64,000 nucleotides of DNA, taken from NCBI RefSeq assembly GCF_026410285.1, contig NZ_JAPMLP010000004.1:217569-281568 (forward strand), in the 5' to 3' direction. The translations under genes and the position numbers were made by a program. Numbering within the stretch: position 1 is the stretch's first letter; every line of letters starts with the position of its first letter. Positions 8,066 through 17,226 of this stretch are shown one piece after another. The notes under the pieces were generated by a model. That model was not told where the DNA came from and made no database searches. It was given only the letters and a program-made list of their open reading frames with translations. Source of the stretch: Sulfitobacter sp. F26169L. Lineage in GTDB: Bacteria; Pseudomonadota; Alphaproteobacteria; Rhodobacterales; Rhodobacteraceae.

Positions 8066-8626
8066 ATGCGTTTCACGCTCACATCCGTCATCGCGCTGCT
8101 GGGGGCTACACCGGCCTTTGCAGCGTCTGGCCCGTTCTTTTCGCTGGGCAACACAGATTTTGTGGTGCTGCTTGCTTTCCTGCTGTTCATCGCGGTGCTG
8201 TTCTATTTCAAAGTCCCATCACTGATTGGCAAAATGCTTGATGGCCGTGCCGAGGGAATCAAAACCGAACTCGAAGAGGCCCGCAAGCTGCGCGAAGACG
8301 CACAAACGCTTCTCGCCTCCTACGAGCGCAAGCAAAAAGAGGTGCACGAGCAGGCCGATCGTATTGTGGCTGCAGCCAAGGATGAAGCCGCTGCAGCAGG
8401 AGAGCAGGCACGCGCCGATCTTGCGGTTTCAGTCGAGCGCCGTCTGGCCGCTGCCGAAGAGCAAATCGGTTCTGCCGAGGCCGCTGCGATCAAGGAAGTA
8501 CGCGATCAGGCCATTGTCATTGCGATCGCTGCATCGCGTGAGATCATCGGCAAACAGATGACAGCCGCGGAAGCGAACAAGTTGATCGACGAAGGTATTG
8601 CGCAGGTGGATGCAAAGCTCCACTAA
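8066..8626 (+). CDS. atpF: F0F1 ATP synthase subunit b
   Basis: 186 residues. The N-terminus looks like a cleavable or anchoring leader (MRFTLTSVIALLGATPAFAA). A membrane helix follows at about 30-50 (FVVLLAFLLFIAVLFYF), then a long charged coiled coil rich in Ala, Glu and Lys. With b' it makes the stator stalk linking subunit a to delta/alpha. It starts 4 bases after b' and ends the operon, followed by a strong terminator. Confidence 0.95.
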   Translation: MRFTLTSVIALLGATPAFAASGPFFSLGNTDFVVLLAFLLFIAVLFYFKVPSLIGKMLDGRAEGIKTELEEARKLREDAQTLLASYERKQKEVHEQADRIVAAAKDEAAAAGEQARADLAVSVERRLAAAEEQIGSAEAAAIKEVRDQAIVIAIAASREIIGKQMTAAEANKLIDEGIAQVDAKLH

Positions 8627-8649
8627 AACTCTGCCTAATAAGATAACGA

Positions 8650-8682
8650 AGCCCTGATCGAAAGATCGGGGCTTTTTGTTTT
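8650..8682 (+). terminator. rho-independent terminator of the F0 operon
   Basis: AGCCCTGATC (8650-8659), a GAAA tetraloop, and GATCGGGGCT (8664-8673) form a stable stem with one mismatch, followed by TTTTTGTTTT. It ends the atpI-B-E-X-F transcript 24 bases after the atpF stop. Confidence 0.9.
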
Positions 8683-8799
8683 GGCGGGCTATCCGAAGCT
8701 CTGCACAGAAATTGGACGACGGTCCGTAGTGCCGCCAATAAAGCGCATTATCATCGTACCGCAGGGCACGGCGAAGCTGTCCCGGAAAGCTTACGCATC

Positions 8800-8815
8800 T
8801 TAACGTCTTGTTAAC
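8800..8815 (+). promoter_or_regulatory. CtrA-type binding site (TTAA-N7-TTAAC)
   Basis: TTAA at 8800-8803 and TTAAC at 8811-8815 are separated by 7 bases, an exact match to the CtrA consensus of alphaproteobacteria. It lies 24 bases before the ATG of the lipoprotein gene at 8840, where it could act as an activator or repressor site. A chance match cannot be excluded from one site. Confidence 0.45.
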
Positions 8816-8839
8816 GGGACATGTGGCTTTTTGGTTGAT

Positions 8840-9247
8840 ATGATCCGATGTTTAATCCCCCTCATCCTTGCGCTTGGGGCGTGCAACACTGCTGGCCCCC
8901 ATTTTCGCGGGCTACCTGCAACCACCGTTACGGTTGACGGGTCCACGTTTGACGTGCGTGTGCGGAATGAATTAGCCGAAGCGATCCGGACTTCAACGGA
9001 ATACGCGCCCCGCTTTGGTGTAATCCGTGAACGGGCGGGGCGAGCCATGGCAATGGTCAGCGGCTGCGAGGTGAAAGAGGTTCGTGGGGATCAGGCGCAG
9101 GCGACAGGCCTTTTGCGCTGCGGCAAGGGTAAACGCCGCAAAAAACCGGTGCTGCCTGTCGGGCTGGAGTGTGTGCCAATCAGGGGAAGTGAGTTGACGC
9201 AATTGGGCGCCACCTCGGTTGAGGTTGACTGTGTAACAGTGTTCTAA
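8840..9247 (+). CDS. small lipoprotein of unknown function
   Basis: 135 residues beginning with a signal sequence MIRCLIPLILALGAC; LGAC is a good lipobox with Cys15 as the lipidated residue. The mature part has two more possible disulfide pairs (SGCEVKEV, RCGKGK, LECVPI, VDCVTVF) and a basic patch KGKRRKKP. A TTG three codons upstream is a possible but less likely start. I do not recognise the family. It stands alone before smc, and a CtrA-like site lies in its promoter region. Confidence 0.6.
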   Translation: MIRCLIPLILALGACNTAGPHFRGLPATTVTVDGSTFDVRVRNELAEAIRTSTEYAPRFGVIRERAGRAMAMVSGCEVKEVRGDQAQATGLLRCGKGKRRKKPVLPVGLECVPIRGSELTQLGATSVEVDCVTVF

Positions 9248-9364
9248 CCACGATATCTTGTGGATAACTGCGGGAATCCGCCTGTAGATAGGGTGTGCCT
9301 GTTGACAGGTAGCGGCGAACGCCGTCACTTGCGTAACGGTTCGGAATCACCACACAGGCGGCAT

Positions 9365-12300
9365 ATGCGCTTTTCGAAACTCAGGCTGACTGGCTTCAAA
9401 AGCTTTGTCGACCCCACCGATCTGATCATTGCGGATGGTCTGACGGGTGTTGTGGGGCCGAACGGGTGTGGAAAGTCGAACCTGCTGGAAGCGCTGCGCT
9501 GGGTCATGGGGGAGAACCGCCCGACCGCGATGCGGGGCGGTGGCATGGAAGATGTGATTTTTGCGGGTGCCGCGACACGCCCCGCACGCAATTTTGCCGA
9601 AGTGTCTTTGCAGATCGACAACAGCGAGCGTTTGGCCCCTGCGGGTTTCAACGACAGCGACTCCCTTGAAATCATACGCCGCATCACACGGGATGCAGGC
9701 AGTGCGTATAAGGCGGCAGGCAAGGATGTGCGCGCGCGTGATGTGCAGATGTTGTTTGCCGATGCCTCAACGGGGGCACACTCCCCCGCGTTGGTACGGC
9801 AGGGCCAGATCAGCGAATTGATCAACGCAAAACCCAAAAGCCGCCGCAGGATACTGGAAGAAGCTGCTGGCATTTCGGGTCTTTATGCCCGCCGCCACGA
9901 GGCAGAGCTAAAGCTGAACGGCGCGGAAACAAATCTGGCGCGCGTAGATGATGTGATTGAGCAACTGGCCACTCAACTGGCGCAGCTGGGGCGGCAGGCA
10001 CGACAAGCCGCGCGGTATCGCGACATCGGAGAGCAATTGCGCCGGACCGAAGGCACGTTACTGTACCGCCGCTGGCGCGAGGCGGATGACGCGCGCGCGC
10101 GTGCCGAAGAAGAATTGCGCAGCCGGGTGTTGGCGGCCATGCAGGCCGAAGGCCACGTGCGCGCTTGCGCCCAGGCGCGGCAGGACGCCGAAGATGTAAT
10201 GCCTGAATTGCGTGAAGAAGATGCTATTGCAGCGGCGGTTGTGCAGCGGTTGGTGGTGCAGCGCGATACGTTGAGCGATCAGGAGAACCGCGCCAACGCA
10301 ACGATTGAAACGCTCCAAGGGCGGATTGCGCAGCTGGCACGCGACATCGAGCGTGAGGGCGGACTTAACCGCGATGCAGGCGATACAATCGAACGTCTGG
10401 AATGGGAAGCCCGTGAACTTGCCAAAGCCGGTGAGGGGCATGCCGAAGCGCTTGAGCTTGCGTCCGAAGTGGCCCGCGAAGCCGCCGCAGTATTGCAGGA
10501 ACGCGAAGGCGATCTGAGTCAGCAGACCGAAGATGTGGCACGGCTGGCCGCGCGATACAGCTCTGCCGAGCGTTTGCTGGATGACAGCCGCAAGACGCAG
10601 GCACGATCGGAAGCGGAAGCTTTGCGTGCGCAAGAGGCGGTGCAGGCCAGTGAGGCGGCGCTGGAAAAAGCTGCAAGTGATTTTGAAACGGCATCGACAG
10701 CGGAAGTGGCGGCGGTTGCTGCGGCAGAGGCTGCGGATGAAGCGCTGCTGAATGCCGAGGAAATGCGTGCGGAGACACAAACCCGCGAAGCCGAAGCGCG
10801 CGCGGAGCGCTCTGAAGCCGAAGGAGAAATGAATGCCTTGCGCGCCGAGGCGGGGGCATTGGCTAAACTGGTAGAGCGGGACACGGCAGAAGGGGGCCAG
10901 ATACTTGACCGCCTTCAGGTAGAGCACGGGTTTGAAAAAGCGCTTGGTGCTGCGCTGGCGGATGATCTTCGCGCGCCGGAGGTAGAGGCGGACGGCCCGT
11001 CAGGTTGGTCTGCTTTGGCGGCCTACAGCGATGCCCAGGCCCTTCCCGCAGGGGTCACGCCCTTGACGAACCATGTGTCATGTCCCGATGTATTGAATCG
11101 CCGTATGGGCCAGATCGGTCTGGTGGATGCGGATGATGGTCCGCGCCTGCAACCGGCATTGCTGCCGGGGCAGCGGCTGGTATCGCTTGAGGGTGATTTG
11201 TGGCGTTGGGACGGGTTTCGCGCATGGGCAGAAGACGCGCCATCGGCTGCGGCGTTGCGTTTGCAACAGCTGAACCGGTTGGAAGTGTTAAAACAATCAC
11301 TGGAGCAGGCGAGCCAACGTGCCGAAGGCGCACGTGCGGCGCATGAAAACCTGACCGTGGCGCTGACGGCCCAGACCGAAGCAGACAAGCGCGCACGCGA
11401 GGCGCGTCGTGATGCAGACCGGATGGTGGCCGATGCAGGCCGCGCGCTGAGCCGTGCCGAGGCCGACCGTAACCTCGCCGCCGGACGGCTTGAATCGCTT
11501 GGTCTTGCCGTCGCGCGGCATGAGGAAGAGGCGATGGCCGCGCGTGCGCGTGTTCTGGAGGCGGAGCGTGCGTTGGCTGATCTGGGGGATCTGGGGGATG
11601 CGCGGGCCGCGGTGGAGGATATCCGCATGGCGGTAGAGGCGGCGCGTATTACGATGATGTCGCGGCGCTCGGGCCATGACGAGTTGCGCCGCGAGGGTGA
11701 GGCGCGTCTGAAACGCGCGCAGGAGGTGACCAAAGAACTTAGCGGTTGGCGGCATCGTCTTGAAACAGCCGAAAAACGGAGTGCCGAACTGATCGAGCGC
11801 AAAGAAGCGTCCGAAGCCGAGTTGAAAGAAGCGCTGGCAGTGCCGGAAGACATCGCCTTGAAGCGCGATGAACTGGGCGACGAGATCGCGCATGCAGAAG
11901 ACAGGCGCGCATCGGCAGTGGATAAGCTTTCTGAGGCGGAGGCGACACTGCGCGATGCCACGCTGGCGGAGCGCGAAGGCGAGCGGGTGGCCTCCGAAGC
12001 GCGTGAGGCGCGTGCGCGGTCCGAGGCGCGCTGTGATGCAGCCAAGGAAACCGTTGCCGCCGCTGCCGAGCGGATCGCCGAAGACCAGCAGTTAACTCCG
12101 AACCAGTTGTTGAGCCAGCTTGACGTAAATCCCGATGCAATGCCCGGCGCAGAAAAGCTGGAGGCTGATGTAAACCGTCTGAAGCGGCAGCGCGACGCGC
12201 TGGGTGCCGTGAATTTGCGCGCCGAAGAAGACGCCAAAGGCGTGCAGGAAGAACACGACACGCTGGTAACCGAAAAGGCCGATCTGGAAGAGGCGATCAA

Positions 12301-12820
12301 GACGCTGCGCGCAGGCATTGCAGGGTTGAACCGTGAGGGGCGCGAGCGGTTGCTGACGGCGTTCGAGCAGGTGAACGCAAACTTCTCACTTTTGTTTACG
12401 CATCTGTTCGGCGGCGGCGAGGCAAAGTTGATGATGGTGGAATCCGATGATCCGCTTGAGGCGGGTCTGGAGATTATGTGCCAACCACCGGGAAAAAAAC
12501 TAAGCACGCTTAGCCTGTTGTCGGGGGGTGAACAGACCCTGACCGCGATGGCGCTTATTTTCGCTGTGTTTCTTGCCAATCCTGCGCCGATCTGTGTGCT
12601 GGACGAGGTTGACGCGCCGCTGGATGACGCAAACGTCACGCGATTTTGTGATCTGCTGGACGAAATGTGCCGGCAGACCGATACGCGTTTTCTGATTATT
12701 ACACACCACGCGGTGACTATGGCGCGGATGGACCGCCTGTTTGGCGTGACAATGGCAGAGCAGGGCGTGAGCCAGCTTGTCTCGGTCGATCTGAAAAAGG
12801 CGGAAAAGCTGGTCGCGTGA
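9365..12820 (+). CDS. smc: chromosome segregation protein SMC
   Basis: 1151 residues with the full SMC plan: an N-terminal ATPase half with P-loop GPNGCGKSN at 31-39, a long coiled coil, a hinge roughly at 500-650 (around GWSALAAYSDAQALPAGVTP), a second coiled coil and a C-terminal half with LSGGEQTLTA at about 1052 and Walker B VLDEVDAPLDDAN at about 1078. SMC dimers with ScpA/ScpB extrude loops and organise the chromosome; scpAB is not in this window. The ATG at 9365 gives the family's exact N-terminus (MRFSKLRLTGFKSF); an upstream start would add 35 spurious residues. Confidence 0.97.
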   Translation: MRFSKLRLTGFKSFVDPTDLIIADGLTGVVGPNGCGKSNLLEALRWVMGENRPTAMRGGGMEDVIFAGAATRPARNFAEVSLQIDNSERLAPAGFNDSDSLEIIRRITRDAGSAYKAAGKDVRARDVQMLFADASTGAHSPALVRQGQISELINAKPKSRRRILEEAAGISGLYARRHEAELKLNGAETNLARVDDVIEQLATQLAQLGRQARQAARYRDIGEQLRRTEGTLLYRRWREADDARARAEEELRSRVLAAMQAEGHVRACAQARQDAEDVMPELREEDAIAAAVVQRLVVQRDTLSDQENRANATIETLQGRIAQLARDIEREGGLNRDAGDTIERLEWEARELAKAGEGHAEALELASEVAREAAAVLQEREGDLSQQTEDVARLAARYSSAERLLDDSRKTQARSEAEALRAQEAVQASEAALEKAASDFETASTAEVAAVAAAEAADEALLNAEEMRAETQTREAEARAERSEAEGEMNALRAEAGALAKLVERDTAEGGQILDRLQVEHGFEKALGAALADDLRAPEVEADGPSGWSALAAYSDAQALPAGVTPLTNHVSCPDVLNRRMGQIGLVDADDGPRLQPALLPGQRLVSLEGDLWRWDGFRAWAEDAPSAAALRLQQLNRLEVLKQSLEQASQRAEGARAAHENLTVALTAQTEADKRAREARRDADRMVADAGRALSRAEADRNLAAGRLESLGLAVARHEEEAMAARARVLEAERALADLGDLGDARAAVEDIRMAVEAARITMMSRRSGHDELRREGEARLKRAQEVTKELSGWRHRLETAEKRSAELIERKEASEAELKEALAVPEDIALKRDELGDEIAHAEDRRASAVDKLSEAEATLRDATLAEREGERVASEAREARARSEARCDAAKETVAAAAERIAEDQQLTPNQLLSQLDVNPDAMPGAEKLEADVNRLKRQRDALGAVNLRAEEDAKGVQEEHDTLVTEKADLEEAIKTLRAGIAGLNREGRERLLTAFEQVNANFSLLFTHLFGGGEAKLMMVESDDPLEAGLEIMCQPPGKKLSTLSLLSGGEQTLTAMALIFAVFLANPAPICVLDEVDAPLDDANVTRFCDLLDEMCRQTDTRFLIITHHAVTMARMDRLFGVTMAEQGVSQLVSVDLKKAEKLVA

Positions 12821-12862
12821 ACGTGTGTGGCCTTGGCCTTGCGTACGCTTTAGGCTGGTGGT

Positions 12863-13210
12863 GTGCGGTATTTGATTGCTCTGTTCCTGTTACCATCGGC
12901 CCTCTGGGCTGGCGAATTCCATCTGCTGGATGGCGATGCAGCATTGAGCCGTGCCGAGGTCATGCAGGTGACGGAAAGGCATCTGATCGAATTTTATGAA
13001 GGTGGCCAATCGCGATATTCCGCCGGTGGAGCGTACAGTTTTACTTACGCCAGTGGTGGTACGGCATATGGCAGCTTTACGGTGAATTCGGATGGGACGA
13101 TCTGTATCTCATATCGCAACGGGCGCAGCCGCTGCGATAGATTAGTCCGCAGTCACGGGCGTCTTGTGATGCTGACCCAGGGCGGTCAGCGCTTTGCGAT
13201 CAGGCCTTAG
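12863..13210 (+). CDS. small secreted protein of unknown function
   Basis: 115 residues from a GTG. The N-terminus MRYLIALFLLPSALWAGEF is a signal peptide with cleavage likely after ALWA. The mature part is predicted to be mostly beta: SAGGAYSFTYASGGTAYGSF, DGTICISYRNGRSRCDRLV (two Cys that could pair) and a short end. I do not recognise the family, although short beta-rich periplasmic proteins of this type are frequent in Rhodobacteraceae. The last 11 bases overlap the convergent rhodanese gene. Confidence 0.6.
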   Translation: MRYLIALFLLPSALWAGEFHLLDGDAALSRAEVMQVTERHLIEFYEGGQSRYSAGGAYSFTYASGGTAYGSFTVNSDGTICISYRNGRSRCDRLVRSHGRLVMLTQGGQRFAIRP

Positions 13211-13598
13211 GTTCAATTTGCGCGATCGGCCCACCCGTCTTTTCCCAACCGGTAAAGCCGTCTTTCAGGTGCGCTGCTGTGAACCCCATGTCTTGCAATG
13301 TCGCGACAGATAAGGCGGAGCGCCAGCCGGACGCGCAGTAAAAGACAAACTTTTTGTCCTGTGCAAAGACATCTTTGAAATATGGGCTGTCGGGATCTAC
13401 CCAGAATTCCAGCATGCCGCGGGGGCAATGAAACGCACCGGGAATGAACCCGTTGCGCGCACGTTCACGCGGATCGCGGATATCGACGATCTGCACAGAC
13501 GGGTCGTTGAGCATGGTGATAGCCGCATCGGTTTCAATTTCCTCGATGCGCGCGCGGGCACGCGCAACCATCTCGGCAGCGGTGGTTGTCAAATTCAT
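13200..13598 (-). CDS. rhodanese-like domain protein
   Basis: 132 residues with a single rhodanese domain. VQIVDIRDPRERARNGFIPG at 35-54 is the first conserved motif and FYCASGWRSALSVATLQDMG holds the active-site loop with Cys88. The domain transfers sulfane sulfur or serves as a persulfide carrier; the actual acceptor is unknown. The ending DGFTGWEKTGGPI is typical. It overlaps the upstream transglycosylase gene by 4 bases (ATGA), suggesting one transcript, and overlaps the convergent gene by 11 bases. Confidence 0.88.
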   Translation of the reverse strand: MNLTTTAAEMVARARARIEEIETDAAITMLNDPSVQIVDIRDPRERARNGFIPGAFHCPRGMLEFWVDPDSPYFKDVFAQDKKFVFYCASGWRSALSVATLQDMGFTAAHLKDGFTGWEKTGGPIAQIEPKA

Positions 13599-14782
13599 CG
13601 CGTTCTCCCCTCAAGCTTTGACAGAAGGGCAGGGGTCGGCCATGCATCTGCGGGCAGGTTCATGCGTTCCTGTTCTGCCTGGACGGCGTCACGGGTTTTG
13701 GCCCCCAAAATGCCATCAACATTCCCGACATTGTAGCCGCGCGCTTTCAAAGCGCGTTGCAGACGTTTCATCTGGCTGCCGCTAAGCCCTTTTTCCGGGT
13801 TTCCTGCATTATACACTTTGGCACCTTTCAGGCGGGTGGCAAAATACGCCGCCGTCAGAACGTAGGTAAAGCTTTGATTCCATTCAAAAAATACGTTGAA
13901 GTTCGGGTAAGCAAGAAAAGCAGGGCCGCGTCGGCCTTGGGGCAGGATTAACGATGCGCGCAAGTTGTTGGCCAGCGCGCCATCACGGGGGCGAATGCCA
14001 AGTGCGGCCCAGTCGCGGGCGCGTTTGGTGGTGTTTAATCCGCTGAGCGACCAGTCGAAATTCTGCGGCACAATTACCTCGTCAATCCACGGCTGGTTTG
14101 CCCGCCAGCCGAGAGAGGACAGCATCTTGCCCCCTGACATTAACGCATCAGGCGCAGAGGTTTTCAGCGAGACACGACCGTCACCATCTCCGTCGGTGCC
14201 ATTCTCCAGAATGTCGCGGGGTAGCATCTGGACCATGCCGATCTCTCCGGCCCAGGCCCCTGTCGTTTTCGCGGGATTGAAATCACCACGGGCAAACAGC
14301 TTCATCGCCGCGAAAATCTGTGGGCGGAACAGTTCGGGGCGGCGGCAGTCATGGGCGAGGGTGACGAGCGCGTTCGCAGTGTTGAAATTGCCCTGAATTG
14401 CGCCAAAGTCCGTTTCAAAAGCCCAGAAGGCCAGCAGAACACCCCGGTCAACGCCATATCGGCTGTCGATCCTGTCAAAAACCTTGTCATAGCGCTGGCC
14501 GTTGCTGCGTCCGCGATTGATACGGTCATTCGAGATCAGCCGGCGTGAGAAATCAACGAAAGGCCGCTGGAACACCCCTTGCGAGCGGTCTGCGCGCAAT
14601 ACCGCAGGGTCGAGCCGCACCGGGGCGAGAAAGCTGGCCGCGACCTTTGCGTTTACGCCATGTTTGGGCGCCTCGGCCTTCAGGCCGTTGAGAAACGTAT
14701 TGAAATTGCCGCCGCATGGCACGTTGGCCAGTGCCGAGAGCGGGGTGAGGGCCAAGAGGGCCGCAAAAATTGTAGAGCGCAT
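13595..14782 (-). CDS. lytic murein transglycosylase (MltB/SLT-2 family) with peptidoglycan-binding domain
   Basis: 395 residues. A signal peptide (MRSTIFAALLALTPLSALA) is followed by the SLT_2 domain (about 25-300) with the catalytic Glu123 in AFWAFETDFGAIQG, and then a PG_binding_1 domain near 330-390 (KRLQRALKARGYNVGNVDGI). The enzyme cleaves the MurNAc-GlcNAc bond in the periplasm, leaving an anhydro-MurNAc end. The ATG at 14782 starts the signal peptide; an earlier ATG would place it behind an unrelated 26 residues. It begins 20 bases beyond the stop of cobD. Confidence 0.92.
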   Translation of the reverse strand: MRSTIFAALLALTPLSALANVPCGGNFNTFLNGLKAEAPKHGVNAKVAASFLAPVRLDPAVLRADRSQGVFQRPFVDFSRRLISNDRINRGRSNGQRYDKVFDRIDSRYGVDRGVLLAFWAFETDFGAIQGNFNTANALVTLAHDCRRPELFRPQIFAAMKLFARGDFNPAKTTGAWAGEIGMVQMLPRDILENGTDGDGDGRVSLKTSAPDALMSGGKMLSSLGWRANQPWIDEVIVPQNFDWSLSGLNTTKRARDWAALGIRPRDGALANNLRASLILPQGRRGPAFLAYPNFNVFFEWNQSFTYVLTAAYFATRLKGAKVYNAGNPEKGLSGSQMKRLQRALKARGYNVGNVDGILGAKTRDAVQAEQERMNLPADAWPTPALLSKLEGRTR

Positions 14783-14802
14783 TAAAGACCTTTGTTCTAA
14801 AT

Positions 14803-15714
14803 TCAACCCAGAGAGGCCAGCAATATCGTTAGCCCCAGCATCATGCCCCACGCCTGCCACAGCTTGCGTATGGATGCTTCAATTTCGCCCGCGCCGATGG
14901 TGCGTGCGCCAGCGCCGCCGACCCATGGAAACTGCTGCATTTTGCCATCATAAGCGCGCGGCCCCGCCAATGCCACACCTATGGCACGCGCCATTGCAGC
15001 TTCGGGCCAGCCAGCATTGGGAGAGCGGTGCTGCGCGGCGTCCTTTCTGATTTCATCCAGCATGCCGATCACGCCGGCAGGTAATGCGATCAGCAGACAG
15101 GTGAGGCGGGCGGGAACAAAGTTCATCACATCATCCATACGGGCAGTCGTCTTACCAAAACGTTCATAACGCGGCGTGCGATAGCCGATCATGCTGTCGG
15201 CTGTATTTACCGCCTTGTACACTATCAACCCCGGAAGTCCACCCAGCAGAAACCAAAAGATGGGGGCAATCACCCCGTCCGAGAGGTTTTCCGCCGCGCT
15301 TTCGATTGCAGACCGTGCGACCGCCGATTGATCCATCTGCGCGGTGTCGCGGCTGACGATCATGGCGACGGCGCGGCGTCCGTCCCCCAGCGAGATGCGC
15401 AATCCGTCCGCTACCGCCGCCACATGTTGTACCAGTGAGCGCTGCGCCAGCAAAATGGCGACGATGACAATTTGCGCGATGCCCCCCAAGTGTGCAAGCG
15501 CCCAGCCGATGAACCAAGCGCCACCTATCAGGATCGCCAGCGCTGCACCTCCGGCGATTATCCCGCCATTCTTCGTATTTAATTTTCGATCCAGCAGAGC
15601 AACGGCACGGCCCATCAAGACAGCGGGGTGCGGCACCCGCGACCAAAGCCAGCGCGGCTCGCCAAACGCGGCGTCCAGCATCATTGCCAGCAGAAGGATA
15701 ACAGGCGCGCTCAT
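14803..15714 (-). CDS. cobD: adenosylcobinamide-phosphate synthase (CobD/CbiB)
   Basis: 303 residues, polytopic, with family motifs MMLDAAFGEPRWLWSRVPHPAVLMGRA near the N-terminus (shown in part) and ESAAENLSDGVIAPIFWFLL in the middle, and RYERFGKTTARMDDVMNFVP. CobD joins adenosylcobyric acid to aminopropanol phosphate in the inner membrane. The ATG at 15714 overlaps the stop of cobC (ATGA), so the two are coupled; CobC makes the aminopropanol phosphate that CobD uses. No B12 riboswitch was seen in the 170 bases before cobC. Confidence 0.92.
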   Translation of the reverse strand: MSAPVILLLAMMLDAAFGEPRWLWSRVPHPAVLMGRAVALLDRKLNTKNGGIIAGGAALAILIGGAWFIGWALAHLGGIAQIVIVAILLAQRSLVQHVAAVADGLRISLGDGRRAVAMIVSRDTAQMDQSAVARSAIESAAENLSDGVIAPIFWFLLGGLPGLIVYKAVNTADSMIGYRTPRYERFGKTTARMDDVMNFVPARLTCLLIALPAGVIGMLDEIRKDAAQHRSPNAGWPEAAMARAIGVALAGPRAYDGKMQQFPWVGGAGARTIGAGEIEASIRKLWQAWGMMLGLTILLASLG

Positions 15715-16658
15715 GGCAGTGCGGCCTCCAGGCGCGCCCACTGATCGGGGGCGGGCAGGCCAAGGCGTAACCAGCGTGGATTGTAGGGGAATATACGGCT
15801 CCAGACTTGATTGTGTGCAAGGCGGGTTTGCCACGCCGCCGCATCGTCAACATCATAAAGCCGGAAAAGACTGGTGCCGCCCACCAGAGAGGCGCCGCCG
15901 CCGGCGAGCAGTGCATCAAGGCGCACAGCATCGGCGCTGAGCCGTTTGCGGGTTTGTTCAGCCCACAGCGGGTCGCGCAGCGCACGTGTGCCAATCTCCA
16001 GTGCCGGTCCTGCCACAGGCCAAGGGCCGAGCATTGTTTCGAGCCGCGCCACCAGCGCGGGATCACCGATCACAAAGCCGAGCCGGACACCAGCCAAGCC
16101 CCAGAATTTTCCAAAGCTTTTAAGAACCAGTGTATTGCGGCGGTCTGCCTCCGCAATCAATGTGGCAGCAGGCCTCACATCGCAAAAGCTTTCGTCGATG
16201 ACACGCAGGGAAGCGCACAGATCGCCAGCTTTGAAAGTGCGCCCGTCCGGGTTGTTGGGGTTTACAATGACCTGTGCGTCCGCTTGCGACAAAGTTTCGG
16301 TATGCTGCCAGCCGGCAAAATCGAAGGCTGCGGCGTGTTCGTTATACGTTGGGGCTGCAATATGAACCCTTCCCGCAGCGCCTAATCGTGGGATCATTGC
16401 GATGGGTGCGGAGGCGCCGTTTGTGGCGATGACGGCAGCTTCTCGGGGGATTTGCCAAAAACTTCGCGCAGCCTCGACAAGTGCGGATTGCGCTGCCTTG
16501 TCCGGCAAGGCACACCATGAGTTGTGATAGATGTCACCAACCGGATAGGCCACCGGGTTAATCCCCGTGGACAGATCGATCCAGCTATCGCGCGTGCCGC
16601 CGTACTGTTGTGCCGCCGCGTCAATACCTCCGCCGTGATCCCGTTTTTGCTGTATCAC
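15711..16658 (-). CDS. cobC: threonine-phosphate decarboxylase (CobC/CobD-like, PLP enzyme)
   Basis: 315 residues, fold-type I aminotransferase. The N-terminus DLSTGINPVAYPVGDI is the family's glycine/proline substrate loop. The PLP lysine is in LVLKSFGKFWGLAGVRLGF (Lys of SFGK), and VNPNNPDGRTF is the nearby cofactor-phosphate region. It decarboxylates L-threonine phosphate to (R)-1-amino-2-propanol phosphate for the nucleotide loop of B12. Histidinol-phosphate aminotransferase is the closest alternative, but coupling to cobD makes CobC nearly certain. Confidence 0.9.
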   Translation of the reverse strand: MIQQKRDHGGGIDAAAQQYGGTRDSWIDLSTGINPVAYPVGDIYHNSWCALPDKAAQSALVEAARSFWQIPREAAVIATNGASAPIAMIPRLGAAGRVHIAAPTYNEHAAAFDFAGWQHTETLSQADAQVIVNPNNPDGRTFKAGDLCASLRVIDESFCDVRPAATLIAEADRRNTLVLKSFGKFWGLAGVRLGFVIGDPALVARLETMLGPWPVAGPALEIGTRALRDPLWAEQTRKRLSADAVRLDALLAGGGASLVGGTSLFRLYDVDDAAAWQTRLAHNQVWSRIFPYNPRWLRLGLPAPDQWARLEAALP

Positions 16659-16830
16659 GTACCCTACCTGCGAAACCGTTGGTGGCTGAATTCAGCCTGT
16701 TTTCCCCGTTCGACAAAGCGGAGTTTTGTGTAACTATCAATAGAGCGCTATACTTCCGGATATATATTTTCTTTTTTCATTGCTTTCCTAATGAATATAG
16801 CCCCTACCGTTGGCCGAGGATACTGAACAC

Positions 16831-17226
16831 ATGACCGACAACGAAGCACAAAATACACGGGTGTTAATCGTGGAAAGCAAGCCCGAGCTGGCCAAGCTGT
16901 GGCAAAGGCACCTGATACGTCAGGGGATGAGCGCGGTTTATGTGACAAATCAGGATGCCGCGATTGACCATCTGTCACAAAACGACACTGACATAATTAT
17001 CCTGGATCTGGTAATCACTGACGGAGCGGCACTGGCGATTTCGGATTATGCAAATTACCGCCATCCAGATGCGCGGGTGATTTTTGTGACCAACACCAGC
17101 TTTTTCTCTGACGGGTCCATTTTTGCCCATTCCGCCAACGCGCGTGCGTTTGTGCCAACGAATACGCCGCCAGAAGATCTGGCGGCGATGGCAGCACATT
17201 ACGGGGCTGAGCGGCGCGTAGGCTAG
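16831..17226 (+). CDS. stand-alone receiver-domain protein with degenerate active site
   Basis: 131 residues covering one CheY-like domain. The phosphoacceptor Asp59 is kept in IIILDLVITDG. The first acidic pair, normally DD or DE at the end of strand 1, is Glu15-Ser16 (VLIVESKPEL), and the conserved Lys before Pro in the beta-5 loop is lacking (FVPTNTPPEDL, with Thr or Pro there). Thr87 fills the switch Thr/Ser site. No output domain follows. The ATG at 16831 is preferred over a TTG 7 codons earlier. It may act as a phosphate-independent or slow receiver. Confidence 0.75.
   Translation: MTDNEAQNTRVLIVESKPELAKLWQRHLIRQGMSAVYVTNQDAAIDHLSQNDTDIIILDLVITDGAALAISDYANYRHPDARVIFVTNTSFFSDGSIFAHSANARAFVPTNTPPEDLAAMAAHYGAERRVG

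Noticed and set aside
11023..12639. Long minus-strand open frame opposite smc
   Set aside because: It lies wholly inside smc, has a Ser/Arg-rich composition typical of an antisense frame over a GC-rich coiled-coil gene, and shows no domain.
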